NCBI GenBank assembly: GCA_041686195.1
Contig: JAWLEI010000081.1
Location: forward strand, 1 to 14,509
Direction of reading: 5' to 3'
From: Desulfovermiculus sp041686195
Lineage (GTDB): Bacteria; Desulfobacterota; Desulfovibrionia; Desulfovibrionales; Desulfothermaceae
Length of the DNA stretch: 14,509 nucleotides
Position 1 is the first letter of the stretch, and the number at the start of each line of letters is the position of its first letter. The notes under the pieces are model-generated. The model worked only from the letters and a program-made list of their open reading frames with translations. It had not been told where the DNA came from and made no database searches. Position numbers and translations under genes: made by a program. Positions 1 through 7,070 of the stretch are shown one piece after another.

Positions 1-1005
1 CATCAGGCCGGAGCGCACACGGTCATGGATCTGTCCACTGGAGGAGATTTGGATGCCGTCCGGAAACGTATTCTGCAGGCCACGCCCATGCCTCTGGGCA
101 CGGTGCCCCTGTACAGTGCGGCCCAAAAATATATTGCCGGAGGCGAAGATCCTGGTTTGATGAAGGCTGAAGAGATGTTTGCCGAAATCGTAAAACAGGC
201 CGAACAGGGAGTGGACTTCATGACCCTGCACTGCGGGGTGACCGCTCAGGCCGCGGCTATGGCCAGGGAGGGGGATCGCAGTCTGGGCATAGTGTCCCGG
301 GGCGGATCTATCCTGGCCCGGTGGATGGAGGTCAATGGACGGGAAAATCCTTTGCTTGAGGACTATGATCGGCTTTTAGATATCTGTTTGGCCCACAACG
401 TAACCATCAGCCTGGGCGACGGGCTGCGGCCAGGGGCCGGGTCGGATGCCGGAGACCGGGCCCAGTGGGAGGAGGTCATCGTTTTGGCCGGGCTGGCCAG
501 GCGGGCCAGGCAGGCCGGGGTACAGGTCATGATCGAAGGTCCGGGACATGTGCCTCTGCATCTGGTCCAGTCCCAGATCCAGGGCATGAAGCGGCTTTGC
601 GACCAGGCCCCGCTGTATGTCCTGGGGCCGCTGCCCACAGATATAGCTCCGGGTTACGACCATATCGCTGGGGCTATCGGCGGGGCCCTGGCCGGTATGG
701 CCGGGGTCGATTTTCTCTGCTACCTGACCCCGGCCGAACATCTGACCCTGCCCAATGAGCATGATGTCTGGCAGGGGGTGAAGGCCTCCCTGGTGGCAGC
801 CCATTGTGCCGAGGTGGCCCTTGGCCGCAAACAGGCAGTGGACCGGAACAATGCCATCTCCCAGGCCCGAAAGGACCTGGACTGGGAGAGGATCACCGAG
901 CTGAGCCTGGATTCGGACATGGTCAGCCGCAGAAGGGAGACCTTTGCCTCCAAAGAAGAATGCGCCATGTGCGGGGACTTTTGTGCGGTAAAGTTGTTGC
1001 GGTAA
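1..1005 (+). CDS. thiC: Phosphomethylpyrimidine synthase ThiC (5' end cut by window)
   Basis: Radical-SAM enzyme that rearranges aminoimidazole ribotide into HMP phosphate, the pyrimidine half of thiamin; cytosolic. The open frame runs from base 1 without a start, so the N-terminus lies outside; 334 residues are visible. Family motifs appear in order: TVMDLSTGGD at the left edge, VSRGGS, SLGDGLRPG, EGPGHVP, GPLPTDIAPGYDHI and TPAEHL, the last two carrying the usual metal-binding histidines. The C-terminal cluster-binding stretch reads ECAMCGDFC, a CX2CX3C spacing; the characterised enzymes have CX2CX4C, so one residue is missing between the last two cysteines. The size of the visible part fits the short ThiC form of anaerobes. 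The close paralogue BzaF (5-hydroxybenzimidazole synthase) cannot be wholly excluded. The gene ends in a strong hairpin shared with the convergent PEBP gene. Confidence 0.93.
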   Translation, partial: HQAGAHTVMDLSTGGDLDAVRKRILQATPMPLGTVPLYSAAQKYIAGGEDPGLMKAEEMFAEIVKQAEQGVDFMTLHCGVTAQAAAMAREGDRSLGIVSRGGSILARWMEVNGRENPLLEDYDRLLDICLAHNVTISLGDGLRPGAGSDAGDRAQWEEVIVLAGLARRARQAGVQVMIEGPGHVPLHLVQSQIQGMKRLCDQAPLYVLGPLPTDIAPGYDHIAGAIGGALAGMAGVDFLCYLTPAEHLTLPNEHDVWQGVKASLVAAHCAEVALGRKQAVDRNNAISQARKDLDWERITELSLDSDMVSRRRETFASKEECAMCGDFCAVKLLR

Positions 1006-1052
1006 AAAAAACTTGTTCCGTTTTGCTTCAAGCAAAACGGAACAAGTTTTTT
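1006..1052. terminator. Bidirectional terminator between convergent thiC and PEBP gene
   Basis: A perfect inverted repeat: 1006-1028 pairs base for base with 1030-1052, centred on C1029, so a 21-bp stem with a realistic TTCAA loop. The outer pairs are A-run against T-run, giving a U-tract to the transcript on either strand. It starts directly after the thiC stop (1003-1005) and overlaps the PEBP stop (1051-1053), so a single element can end both convergent transcripts. Confidence 0.92.
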
Positions 1053-1518
1053 ATTGCTCAAACATCCCGGTGTATTCAGCCTGATCCAGGACCTTGCCTT
1101 CAATGGCTTGGTAAAATTGGTCCAGATTGGCGGTTTGAGGCAGATCCAAAGACTCCACGCTCAAGGCATAGAGGGTGGCCACATAGGGGTGACCTCCAGT
1201 CCCTGCCGGGGGTTGTGGTCCTCCATAGCCTGTTTTTCCAAAGGAGTTTTGCAGCTCCTGGCTTCCTGGGGGCATGTTTTGTCCTGAGGCCCCTTCCGGC
1301 AGGGATGTGGTCTGGGCCGGAATGTTCACTACCAGCCAGTGGATCCAGTTGTTGGCTACCGGATGGGGGTCAATTAAGGCCAGGGCCAGAGACTTGGTCC
1401 CGGCCGGGACATCTTCCCAGGCATAGGGAATGGATACGTTGTCCCCTCCGGCTCCGGGCATAACGTACTTGGTAGGAATGGTGCCTTGATCCTTAAAAGC
1501 TTGAGAAAACAAACGCAT
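1051..1518 (-). CDS. YbhB/YbcL-family PEBP (Raf-kinase-inhibitor-like) protein
   Basis: A 155-residue phosphatidylethanolamine-binding-protein fold, close to the usual 155-160 of the bacterial YbhB/YbcL family. The family ligand pocket is visible: DPHPVANNWIHW near residues 50-61, and a GYGGPQPPAGTGGHPY stretch near 97-112. No signal peptide, so probably cytosolic. I start at the ATG at 1516-1518 (MRLFSQAF) because AAGGAGG sits 7 nt upstream and residue 2 onward matches the family N-terminus; a longer frame to 1587 adds 23 residues unlike the family and with no good ribosome site. Biological role is not established in bacteria; kinase or protease-inhibitor activity is only by analogy. It is transcribed towards thiC and stops inside the shared terminator. 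Confidence 0.9.
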   Translation of the reverse strand: MRLFSQAFKDQGTIPTKYVMPGAGGDNVSIPYAWEDVPAGTKSLALALIDPHPVANNWIHWLVVNIPAQTTSLPEGASGQNMPPGSQELQNSFGKTGYGGPQPPAGTGGHPYVATLYALSVESLDLPQTANLDQFYQAIEGKVLDQAEYTGMFEQ

Positions 1519-1800
1519 GGCTTTTCCTCCTTGCGGTTTGATCGGTAGTGGATTTCCCGTCTCCTGTTCCTTAATGTATGTTATCATTGTTGCCCCTCGC
1601 GTCTACCCCTGATAAACATTCTTTATCTCTTTGCTGGTTCCCTGAAGGTGGCCTTGAGAGATGGGCCTGCAAAAAGCAGAAATTCCAGGCCCGGGAAGAC
1701 AGATGAAAAGGCAGAAAAGCAAGAAGGTTCTGTTTCCAACCCGGGCCTCATCTCGGCACAAAGAGACTGGTTGCAGCTTCATCTAAAGAAGGAGGCGGAT
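1519..1800. other. Divergent intergenic region between PEBP gene and cytochrome c gene
   Basis: These 282 bases separate two divergently transcribed genes and should hold both promoters, but I see no confident -35/-10 pair. The ends carry the two ribosome sites: AAGGAGG reading left for the PEBP gene and AAGGAGG at about 1788-1796 for the cytochrome gene. A plus-strand open frame from 1648 enters the cytochrome gene in frame, but its first 51 residues are lysine- and glycine-rich, have no recognisable domain, and would bury the signal peptide, so I treat it as non-coding. Confidence 0.5.
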
Positions 1801-2082
1801 ATGTACAGGCTGGTATTTTTGGTTTTGGCGTGTTCTCTGTCCTGGGTGTATGCCTGTGCAGGACAGCCTGAGTCAAAAGGAAAGGAGCTGCTTATGGCCA
1901 AGTGTGTCTCCTGCCACTCCAATCAAATCACCTGCATCAATCTGGGGGAAGACCGGGCATATTGGGATAAGACCGTGGCCCGCATGGTGAACAAGGGTAT
2001 GGACATGACTCAAGAGGAACAGGACCTGGTCAGTGAGTATCTGGCCGGGTTGGAGCCCGGGGCCGGGCCGGTATGTGAGTAA
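1801..2082 (+). CDS. Small secreted monoheme cytochrome c
   Basis: A 93-residue c-type cytochrome, probably a periplasmic or membrane-anchored electron carrier. Residues 1-20 form a hydrophobic signal peptide ending VYACAG; C19 could also be a lipobox cysteine, although tyrosine at -2 is unusual. The heme site is CVSCH at 35-39. The downstream segment, with a tryptophan (W55) then RMVNKGMDMT, offers M62, M67 or M69 as the distal ligand, the pattern of small class I cytochromes. The C-terminal helix TQEEQDLVSEYLAGL matches that fold. Two more cysteines (C45, C92) are not part of a second CXXCH. Start chosen at 1801 because an AAGGAGG lies just upstream and a signal peptide follows. No redox partner is encoded nearby, so the physiological role is unknown. 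Confidence 0.87.
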   Translation: MYRLVFLVLACSLSWVYACAGQPESKGKELLMAKCVSCHSNQITCINLGEDRAYWDKTVARMVNKGMDMTQEEQDLVSEYLAGLEPGAGPVCE

Positions 2083-2098
2083 GTGCGCCACAAGCGCG

Positions 2099-2131
2099 GC
2101 TCGCGCGCGAAGCGAGCGGAAATTGATTTCC
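2099..2131. repeat. Two short GC-rich/AT palindromes downstream of the cytochrome gene
   Basis: GCTCGC (2099-2104) pairs with GCGAGC (2112-2117) around a 7-nt loop inside a CpG-dense run, and GGAAAT (2118-2123) pairs with ATTTCC (2126-2131). They lie between the cytochrome stop and the terminator at 2149-2174. Neither is followed by a U-tract. They may be a fragment of a dispersed palindromic repeat; only a genome-wide search would tell. Confidence 0.45.
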
Positions 2132-2148
2132 CGTCCTGTGAGTGCAGC

Positions 2149-2174
2149 GGGCAAAAAGTAAAGCCTTTTTGCCC
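2149..2174. terminator. Terminator hairpin between convergent cytochrome c and PPC genes
   Basis: GGGCAAAAAG (2149-2158) pairs perfectly with CTTTTTGCCC (2165-2174) around a 6-nt loop. The plus-strand side continues TTGTTTG, a moderate U-tract. It lies between the cytochrome stop (2082) and the stop of the opposite-strand PPC gene (2184), so it can serve both, more convincingly the cytochrome. Confidence 0.72.
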
Positions 2175-2183
2175 TTGTTTGTA

Positions 2184-2648
2184 TCAGGGAGAACGCATCT
2201 CTTTCGGCAATTGCAGGAGCTGAAAGCCAAGCTCGGGGTTTGCCACTCGTTGCCCGTGGCAGTGGGTAAGTTCAAAGAGTACCACTTCCATAATCTGCCA
2301 GACCTGCACCCCGGACCGGATGCAACCGGTGCGGGTGGCTTCCCCTCTGCCGCAGGACATATGCATGTGCAGCACCGGCTCTCCCTGCTCATTGGGAAAG
2401 ATGGTCCCGGTCCCGGCGACCTCATGGGCCGCTTCCAGAGTCGTGCGCATCGGATTGACCGGCCTTGCGCCGTCCTCTTCCGGCCCCACTACCAGCCTGC
2501 TGCTCTGGTCCGCCCCACCGAGAATGATTAAGCCTGCGGCCCGGATGCCATTATCCCGGGCAAATTCTTCAAGGGCTGCATGGACGATTTCTCCGTGTTC
2601 CAGACGGAGGACAAAAGTCCTGCCCTGCTGTACCTCTGCTGCCTGCAT
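2184..2648 (-). CDS. PPC/DUF296-domain protein
   Basis: A 154-residue stand-alone PPC domain (plants-and-prokaryotes conserved, DUF296), the usual bacterial length. The family core is clear: a first strand TFVLRLEHGE, an IRAAGLIILGGA strand-turn, then PVLHMHMSCGR (91-101) and a closing GVQVWQIMEVVLFEL. Family structures bind a metal through histidines; H94 and H96 are present, but the third position, normally the His of a GGH motif, is C109 (TGCI). Plant versions carry AT-hooks and bind DNA; the bacterial single-domain form has no settled function. AGGGAG lies 6 nt before the ATG. It is the last gene of the long minus-strand run, 85 bp after the second TRAP binding protein, so it may be co-transcribed with the transporter, but nothing in it says it belongs to the pathway. 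Confidence 0.88.
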   Translation of the reverse strand: MQAAEVQQGRTFVLRLEHGEIVHAALEEFARDNGIRAAGLIILGGADQSSRLVVGPEEDGARPVNPMRTTLEAAHEVAGTGTIFPNEQGEPVLHMHMSCGRGEATRTGCIRSGVQVWQIMEVVLFELTHCHGQRVANPELGFQLLQLPKEMRSP

Positions 2649-2733
2649 TGGATCTCCCTGGGAAAAATGGGCTGATATAAAAATTCGGGTTTTCTTTACC
2701 CCACTCGTTTTGCCTGGTCAATGGTCAATTCAA

Positions 2734-3891
2734 CTAATTTTCTCGGTCCTTTTGATGTGTTTCGTCCATAACCTGCCAACCTCTGGATGATCGGCCACTC
2801 TTTTGGGTTATGGGCCTGCGGGGAGCAGCTGGGCCCCAATACGCTGGGAGTAAGCGCAGTTTTTCCTGCCTGGCCCACTGAATATCAGCCAAAACAGCAT
2901 CCAGCACTTCGGGAGCCCCTTCTCCGCCCATTTCCAGATATTTGTCCCGCAAGGGCTCGGCTTTTTCTTTAAACGCAGCAATCTCTTGGTCTGTCAATTC
3001 AATATAGGTCATGGACGGCTTGGCTTCCATTATCATCTGTTTCCGTTGACGATTAAGCTTTGGTTCCAAGTCAAAAATGAATTCATTCGCGGTCTCTATG
3101 GATTCCTTGATAAGCGTTTGAGTATCATTCGGCAGTTGGGTCATAAAATCGTGGTTGGCCACAAAGGTGGCGATAAAGGGAAGCTGATTGGCCTTGATCA
3201 TATAGTCCTGGACTTCATAGAATTTCATTTCCTGGAGGGCAAAAAAAGGCTGGGACTGGGCGTCTATCCGGCCTAAGGCCAAATTGTCGTAAATTTCACT
3301 GTAGGGGACAGTGATCACATAGGCCCCGTACAATCGATAGGCGGTGATCAAAAACGGAGAGGACATGACCCGAAAAGTAAGACCTTCAAAGTCGGCAGGG
3401 CTGCGCAAAGGCTTGTTGGCCGTCCAAATTTGCCACCCCTCTTCAATGATGGATATGAGTTCCAGGTCATGTCGGTTGTAATATTTTTGCAGCGTATTAT
3501 AGGTTCTTGGTCCGTGACGAAGGATTTTTTCCAAGAGTTCAAATTCCGTGGGAAAGAGATAGTGGATGGAAAAAACCTGGACCTCGGGGATCTCAGAACC
3601 GAGATGTCCAGGGGACTGAAAGGCAAACTCAATGTCTCCGGCCTGCAAGAGCTCAGTGATATCGTCGGAGGTTCCCAACTCCCCGTAAAAGCGGATCGAG
3701 CACGTGATTCGGCCATTGGATTTTTCGTTCAGGGTTTGGGCGAACTTGCGGGCATATTCGTGCTGCATGCTGCCCTCGATCTCTTCCAGAGCGATTTGCC
3801 ACGAGTGATGAGCTTCACTGCCCTGGACAGGGGATCCACAGGCCAGAATGCTGCTGATGGCCAGAAAAATGAATCGTCGTTTCAGGATCAT
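2734..3891 (-). CDS. Second, divergent TRAP substrate-binding protein (DctP family) with odd C-terminal tail
   Basis: A DctP-type periplasmic binding protein, 385 residues, that would deliver a carboxylate to a TRAP permease. Residues 1-24 are an export signal; ILAC ending at C18 is a plausible lipobox, so the protein may be membrane-anchored. The carboxylate-clamping arginine is seen as FRVM (R174), and EMKFYEVQDY (221-230) is the family signature. The usual G-x-(V/I)-D-G-Q-x-N-P is GRIDAQSQP here, losing the Gly and Asn. It is recognisably paralogous to the dctP upstream of dctQ, but the family ends near residue 344; the remaining 41 or so residues (proline/arginine-rich, then polar) have no counterpart. 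Start at 3891 chosen for GGGAG 8 nt upstream. It follows dctM after 149 bp, the reverse of the normal order, and may give the same permease a second substrate range. Confidence 0.88.
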   Translation of the reverse strand: MILKRRFIFLAISSILACGSPVQGSEAHHSWQIALEEIEGSMQHEYARKFAQTLNEKSNGRITCSIRFYGELGTSDDITELLQAGDIEFAFQSPGHLGSEIPEVQVFSIHYLFPTEFELLEKILRHGPRTYNTLQKYYNRHDLELISIIEEGWQIWTANKPLRSPADFEGLTFRVMSSPFLITAYRLYGAYVITVPYSEIYDNLALGRIDAQSQPFFALQEMKFYEVQDYMIKANQLPFIATFVANHDFMTQLPNDTQTLIKESIETANEFIFDLEPKLNRQRKQMIMEAKPSMTYIELTDQEIAAFKEKAEPLRDKYLEMGGEGAPEVLDAVLADIQWARQEKLRLLPAYWGPAAPRRPITQKSGRSSRGWQVMDETHQKDREN

Positions 3892-3987
3892 GATTTCGTC
3901 TCCCAACATCAAAAATATCCAATCTATTCAAAAAGATAATTCTTTGCTTATTGTCAGCAAAAGCCGTTCGACCATATTCTTATCCTT

Positions 3988-4036
3988 ACCTCTGACTCCG
4001 ACGGCTGACCTCTGATCTCTGACGTCTGGCGTCTAG
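3988..4036. repeat. Degenerate TCTGA-type tandem repeats between dctM and second dctP
   Basis: The 149-bp gap carries several copies of a CTCTGA/CTGAC-like word: ACCTCTGA at 3988-3995 and again at 4008-4015, then TCTGA at 4018-4022 and near copies (CGTCTGG, CGTCTAGA) to about 4036. Copies are imperfect and unevenly spaced. On the transcript strand this reads as repeated GTCAGA/TCAGAGGT. No CRISPR regularity, no gene. Function unknown. Confidence 0.55.
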
Positions 4037-4040
4037 ACCC

Positions 4041-5330
4041 TTATCCCCCCATGGCCATATTGGGAAGCCACAAGGCAAGTTGGGGGAAAACGATGAGCAG
4101 CACCGTAGCCATGAGCAGCATGAGCAAAAAAGGCAGGGAATGGCCGATGACCTCCAGGTAAGGTCGTCGAAATATTAACTGTGCGGTGAAGATATCGCAG
4201 CCAAAGGGTGGTGTGGCCGATCCAATAGCTGCCTGCAAAGTGACCAGGGTCCCCAGGAGAATTGGATCCACGCCGGCACTGACCACGTATGGCTGAAAGA
4301 TGGGGCTTAAGATAAAAATGGCCACAATGGGATCCACAAACATGCAGGCTACGAAATAGACGGCAACGACGATAAGCATCACTCGAAGCATCGAGGGATC
4401 AGGTCCGAAGAGAGGAGGCAGCAATTGCTGAGGGATCTGCATGAAGCCGATCATCCAGGAAAAGGCCTGACCAGCCCCAACCAGGATAAAGACCACCCCG
4501 GTGATGACTCCGGTCTGCAAGAAAGAATCCACCAGGCGGTCCTTGGTTAAGCTGCGATAGATGAGCGTCTCCAGAATCAAGGCGTAAAAAACTGCTGCGG
4601 CTGCGGCTTCAGTAGGACTGAAGATTCCAGTGTAGATGCCTCCGACAATAATGATCGGAAACCCCATGACTGGAAGGCCCTCTTTGATAAACGTGATTTT
4701 CTCACTCCAGGAGGCCTTGGGGAGTTGCCCCACGTTTTTGATTTTAGAGTAAAGAAAACAGTAGATTGAAAACATGACCAGGATCATCAAGCCGGGGAGA
4801 ATGCCAGAGAGAAAGAGCATGCCGATGGAGGTGCTTGTAGCCACACCGTACACAATAAAGCCAATACTGGGCGGGATCAAAAACGCAATGTCACTGGAAT
4901 TTACGATCAGGCCCAGGGTAAATGAACTCTTATATCCTGCATCCAGGAGCATTGGGCGCATGGTTCCGCCGATAGCGGCCACTGTGGCCTGAGTGGAGCC
5001 GGAGACTGCACCGAAGAGGGTGCAGCTGACATTGGTGGTAATAGGCAGCCCCCCGGGCAGATGGCCGACAAAGGCCTTGATCATCCGGATCAGGCGACCG
5101 GCGGATTCACCTGAGGTGATGATGCTGGCGGACAGAATGAACATGGGCACGCAGACCAAGGCCGGAGGCGTGACCCCATTGATCACCTGCTGGACCATGG
5201 TCATCATCAGCTTGGGGGCAAAGTCCGGCATGTAGATATATATATACAGGGCCAGAGAGCCAAGGAGGGTGACCATGAAGGGGAAACCAAAAAGGAGCAT
5301 TGCGGCCAGACTGATTGCAAAGAGCATCAT
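4041..5330 (-). CDS. dctM: TRAP transporter large permease subunit DctM
   Basis: The 12-TM-class subunit that carries the solute across the inner membrane using the sodium gradient. At 429 residues it is full length. Hydrophobic segments fill the sequence, and the family landmarks are present: FGAVSGS (106-112) and the following TVAAIG, LIPPS (151-155), GIFSPTEAAA (235-244), and the C-terminal TPPFG loop. Its ATG overlaps the dctQ stop (5327-5330), with GGGAGG 8 nt upstream inside dctQ, so the two membrane subunits are translationally coupled. Together with dctP and dctQ it makes a complete tripartite importer. The substrate cannot be read from this subunit; context suggests a small carboxylate or an amino-acid derivative such as ectoine. 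Confidence 0.96.
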   Translation of the reverse strand: MMLFAISLAAMLLFGFPFMVTLLGSLALYIYIYMPDFAPKLMMTMVQQVINGVTPPALVCVPMFILSASIITSGESAGRLIRMIKAFVGHLPGGLPITTNVSCTLFGAVSGSTQATVAAIGGTMRPMLLDAGYKSSFTLGLIVNSSDIAFLIPPSIGFIVYGVATSTSIGMLFLSGILPGLMILVMFSIYCFLYSKIKNVGQLPKASWSEKITFIKEGLPVMGFPIIIVGGIYTGIFSPTEAAAAAVFYALILETLIYRSLTKDRLVDSFLQTGVITGVVFILVGAGQAFSWMIGFMQIPQQLLPPLFGPDPSMLRVMLIVVAVYFVACMFVDPIVAIFILSPIFQPYVVSAGVDPILLGTLVTLQAAIGSATPPFGCDIFTAQLIFRRPYLEVIGHSLPFLLMLLMATVLLIVFPQLALWLPNMAMGG

Positions 5331-5911
5331 AGTAGCGACCTCCCGATCTGTTCGTCTTCATACTCGCTTTGCTGCTCAGGAGATTGCCAGACATCTTTTT
5401 CAGTCAGGTTTTTGATGATGGTTCGAATGTACTGGATACAGGCCAGGCCAAAGCCAATGGGGATGATGATGTAAAAGGTCCAGGTGGGGACGCGAAGGGC
5501 TGGGGTCATATGCCCTCTGGACATGGCGTTCATTAAGTATTCATAGGAAAACCAGGCCATCATGCCCATGACCCCTGCGCTGACTGCACAAATAATAAGA
5601 ATGAAAATTTTTTCCATTTTAGCCGGCATGGCGTCCAGGAAAGCACCCATTCGAATGTGTCGTGCCTTGCGTACCGCGTAGCTGACTCCGGTGAAGGTGG
5701 TCAGCATGATCAGAAATCTGGAAATCTCATCTGCAAAATACCAACTTTGAAAAAAGGTTCGGGCAATGACATTGCCAATGAGCAGAACAGCAAGGGCAGC
5801 AACACAAAAAACCAAAATCGATACTTCAATTGTATTGATTGCATGCCCTATGTATCTGTTCCACCGCTGAAAGAAAGTCCTCTTTTTGTCCTGGGTCGTA
5901 TCCTGGTTCAT
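5327..5911 (-). CDS. dctQ: TRAP transporter small permease subunit DctQ
   Basis: The 4-TM small membrane subunit that pairs with DctM and docks the binding protein. 194 residues, with hydrophobic segments at about 30-50, 62-80, 100-122 and 143-163. The conserved first-half pattern is clear: NVIARTFFQSWYFADEISRF (47-66) followed by TFTGVSYAVRKARHIRM. A charged tail of about 25 residues follows the last helix. The ATG at 5909-5911 has an AAGGGTG-like ribosome site about 6 nt upstream, weaker than that of dctP or dctM, and the leader contains the 12-bp hairpin at 5931-5965. The stop overlaps the dctM start. Confidence 0.94.
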   Translation of the reverse strand: MNQDTTQDKKRTFFQRWNRYIGHAINTIEVSILVFCVAALAVLLIGNVIARTFFQSWYFADEISRFLIMLTTFTGVSYAVRKARHIRMGAFLDAMPAKMEKIFILIICAVSAGVMGMMAWFSYEYLMNAMSRGHMTPALRVPTWTFYIIIPIGFGLACIQYIRTIIKNLTEKDVWQSPEQQSEYEDEQIGRSLL

Positions 5912-5930
5912 GGGACACCCTTTTATGACC

Positions 5931-5965
5931 TCTATCGCTGCAACCTGGGCGGCTGCAGCGATAGA
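5931..5965 (-). promoter_or_regulatory. Intercistronic hairpin between dctP and dctQ
   Basis: TCTATCGCTGCA (5931-5942) is perfectly complementary to TGCAGCGATAGA (5954-5965), an 11-nt loop between. It fills the 62-bp gap between the dctP stop and the dctQ start. On the transcript it is not followed by a U-tract, so it is more likely an RNA-protecting or partial-attenuation structure that keeps binding-protein mRNA above permease mRNA than a full terminator. Confidence 0.72.
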
Positions 5966-5973
5966 CAGGCGAA

Positions 5974-7023
5974 TTATTCGATGTTTAAGGCCTCTTTGGC
6001 CTGTTCAATATCCTGGAGCAGAACCTCCAGGATTTCATCTGAGCCTTCACCGCCGATTTTGGTAAACTTGGGATACACGGTCTGGGCCTTTTTTTGAAAA
6101 GCACTGATAGCTTCATCGTCTAAGTAGTTGAATTCCAGCTCCGGCTTGTCCTTTTTCATCTTTTCCTTATCACTGGCATTCCTGGCCATGATCCATTCCC
6201 CGGCTTCAATGATGGAATTTTGCCAGAAGTTGAACATTTCCTGCTGAACATTTTCCGGCAAACTGTCAAAAAATTCTGCGTTGGCTGTGGGAATGCCCAG
6301 GAATGGTTCATTGTTCAGTTGGGTGCAGTAGTCTTGCACTTCATAGAATTTCATGCTGTAGATGGCGAAAAGGGGATTGACCTGTCCGTCAATGAGGCCC
6401 ATCTGCAGCCCGCTGTAGACTTCCCCGTAGTCCATGGGTGTGGGCGACGCGCCATAGGCCTTGTAGTCTTCCACCAGTAGCTTGGAGTCCATGACCCTGA
6501 TCTTCAGCCCTTTTAGGTCTTCAAGCTTCTCTATTTTCTCATTTGTGCTCAGCCACTGCCAGCCCTCGAACATGACCGACATGGGCACCAGGCCTTTGTC
6601 TCTGAAGGCCTGGACTAATAGAGGATAAAACTCCCCGTTTTGCATCATCCAATCCAAAGTTTGCGGCACTTTTTCAGTGGGAAAGATATAGTTGAGGGCC
6701 AGGACTTGGGCCTGGGGAACAAAGGAACTGATCCAGGCGTAATCCGAGAATACAAAATCCACGGTCCCCATTTGGCAGAGTTCGTTGATATCGCCCAGCC
6801 CTCCAAGGGATCCATAAGGGTAGACTTCAATATCAATCTTGCCGTCCGACCACTCCCGCATGTGATCGGCAAACTTCTCGGCCCAAACGGTCATGAAATC
6901 GCCCTCGATTTCTTCAGACGCCAGCTTGGCTTTGATGGGTTCCCCAGTGTAGTTGGCCGCTCCGGCATAGGTTGCCGCTGCACAAAACATAATCATAAGT
7001 GCGATAACGATCCATTTTTTCAT
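5974..7023 (-). CDS. dctP: TRAP transporter substrate-binding protein DctP
   Basis: Periplasmic binding protein that captures the substrate for DctQM. 349 residues, usual family length. Residues 1-23 are a Sec signal peptide (KKW, a hydrophobic core, TYAGA cleavage region). The carboxylate-binding arginine is R176 in LKIRVMDS, and GLIDGQVNP (209-217) plus SMKFYEVQDY (223-232) are the family signatures. AAGGAG lies upstream of the ATG at good spacing. It heads the dctPQM operon, with the hairpin at 5931-5965 between it and dctQ. Its 179-bp leader separates it from the M20 gene, so it may have its own promoter. The second binding protein at 2734-3891 shares the same order of motifs but diverges in the pocket region. 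Confidence 0.95.
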   Translation of the reverse strand: MKKWIVIALMIMFCAAATYAGAANYTGEPIKAKLASEEIEGDFMTVWAEKFADHMREWSDGKIDIEVYPYGSLGGLGDINELCQMGTVDFVFSDYAWISSFVPQAQVLALNYIFPTEKVPQTLDWMMQNGEFYPLLVQAFRDKGLVPMSVMFEGWQWLSTNEKIEKLEDLKGLKIRVMDSKLLVEDYKAYGASPTPMDYGEVYSGLQMGLIDGQVNPLFAIYSMKFYEVQDYCTQLNNEPFLGIPTANAEFFDSLPENVQQEMFNFWQNSIIEAGEWIMARNASDKEKMKKDKPELEFNYLDDEAISAFQKKAQTVYPKFTKIGGEGSDEILEVLLQDIEQAKEALNIE

Positions 7024-7055
7024 AGCCGGTCTCCTTTTCTGAGGTTTACAAAAGT

Positions 7056-7070
7056 TTTGAATGCTTCAAA
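7056..7070. promoter_or_regulatory. Operator-like palindrome upstream of dctP
   Basis: TTTGAATGCTTCAAA is a perfect 6-bp inverted repeat with a 3-nt centre, 33 bp before the dctP start. The form is that of a dimer-binding operator, and an IclR-family regulator is encoded in the same run of genes, but no second copy of this exact word was found in the window, so the link is weak. Confidence 0.35.

Noticed and set aside
376..1035. Minus-strand open frame (219 codons) opposite thiC
   Set aside because: Overlaps the thiC coding region and begins inside the terminator hairpin; no family pattern.
1519..1587. N-terminal extension of the PEBP protein by 23 residues
   Set aside because: The extra residues do not resemble the family and the internal ATG has an ideal AAGGAGG.
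1648..1800. N-terminal extension of the cytochrome c gene by 51 residues
   Set aside because: It would place the signal peptide internally; a good ribosome site and ATG at 1801 explain the protein better.
3943..3961. TTTGCT/AGCAAA hairpin upstream of the second dctP
   Set aside because: Six A/T-rich pairs and no proper U-tract; expected by chance in an AT-rich spacer.
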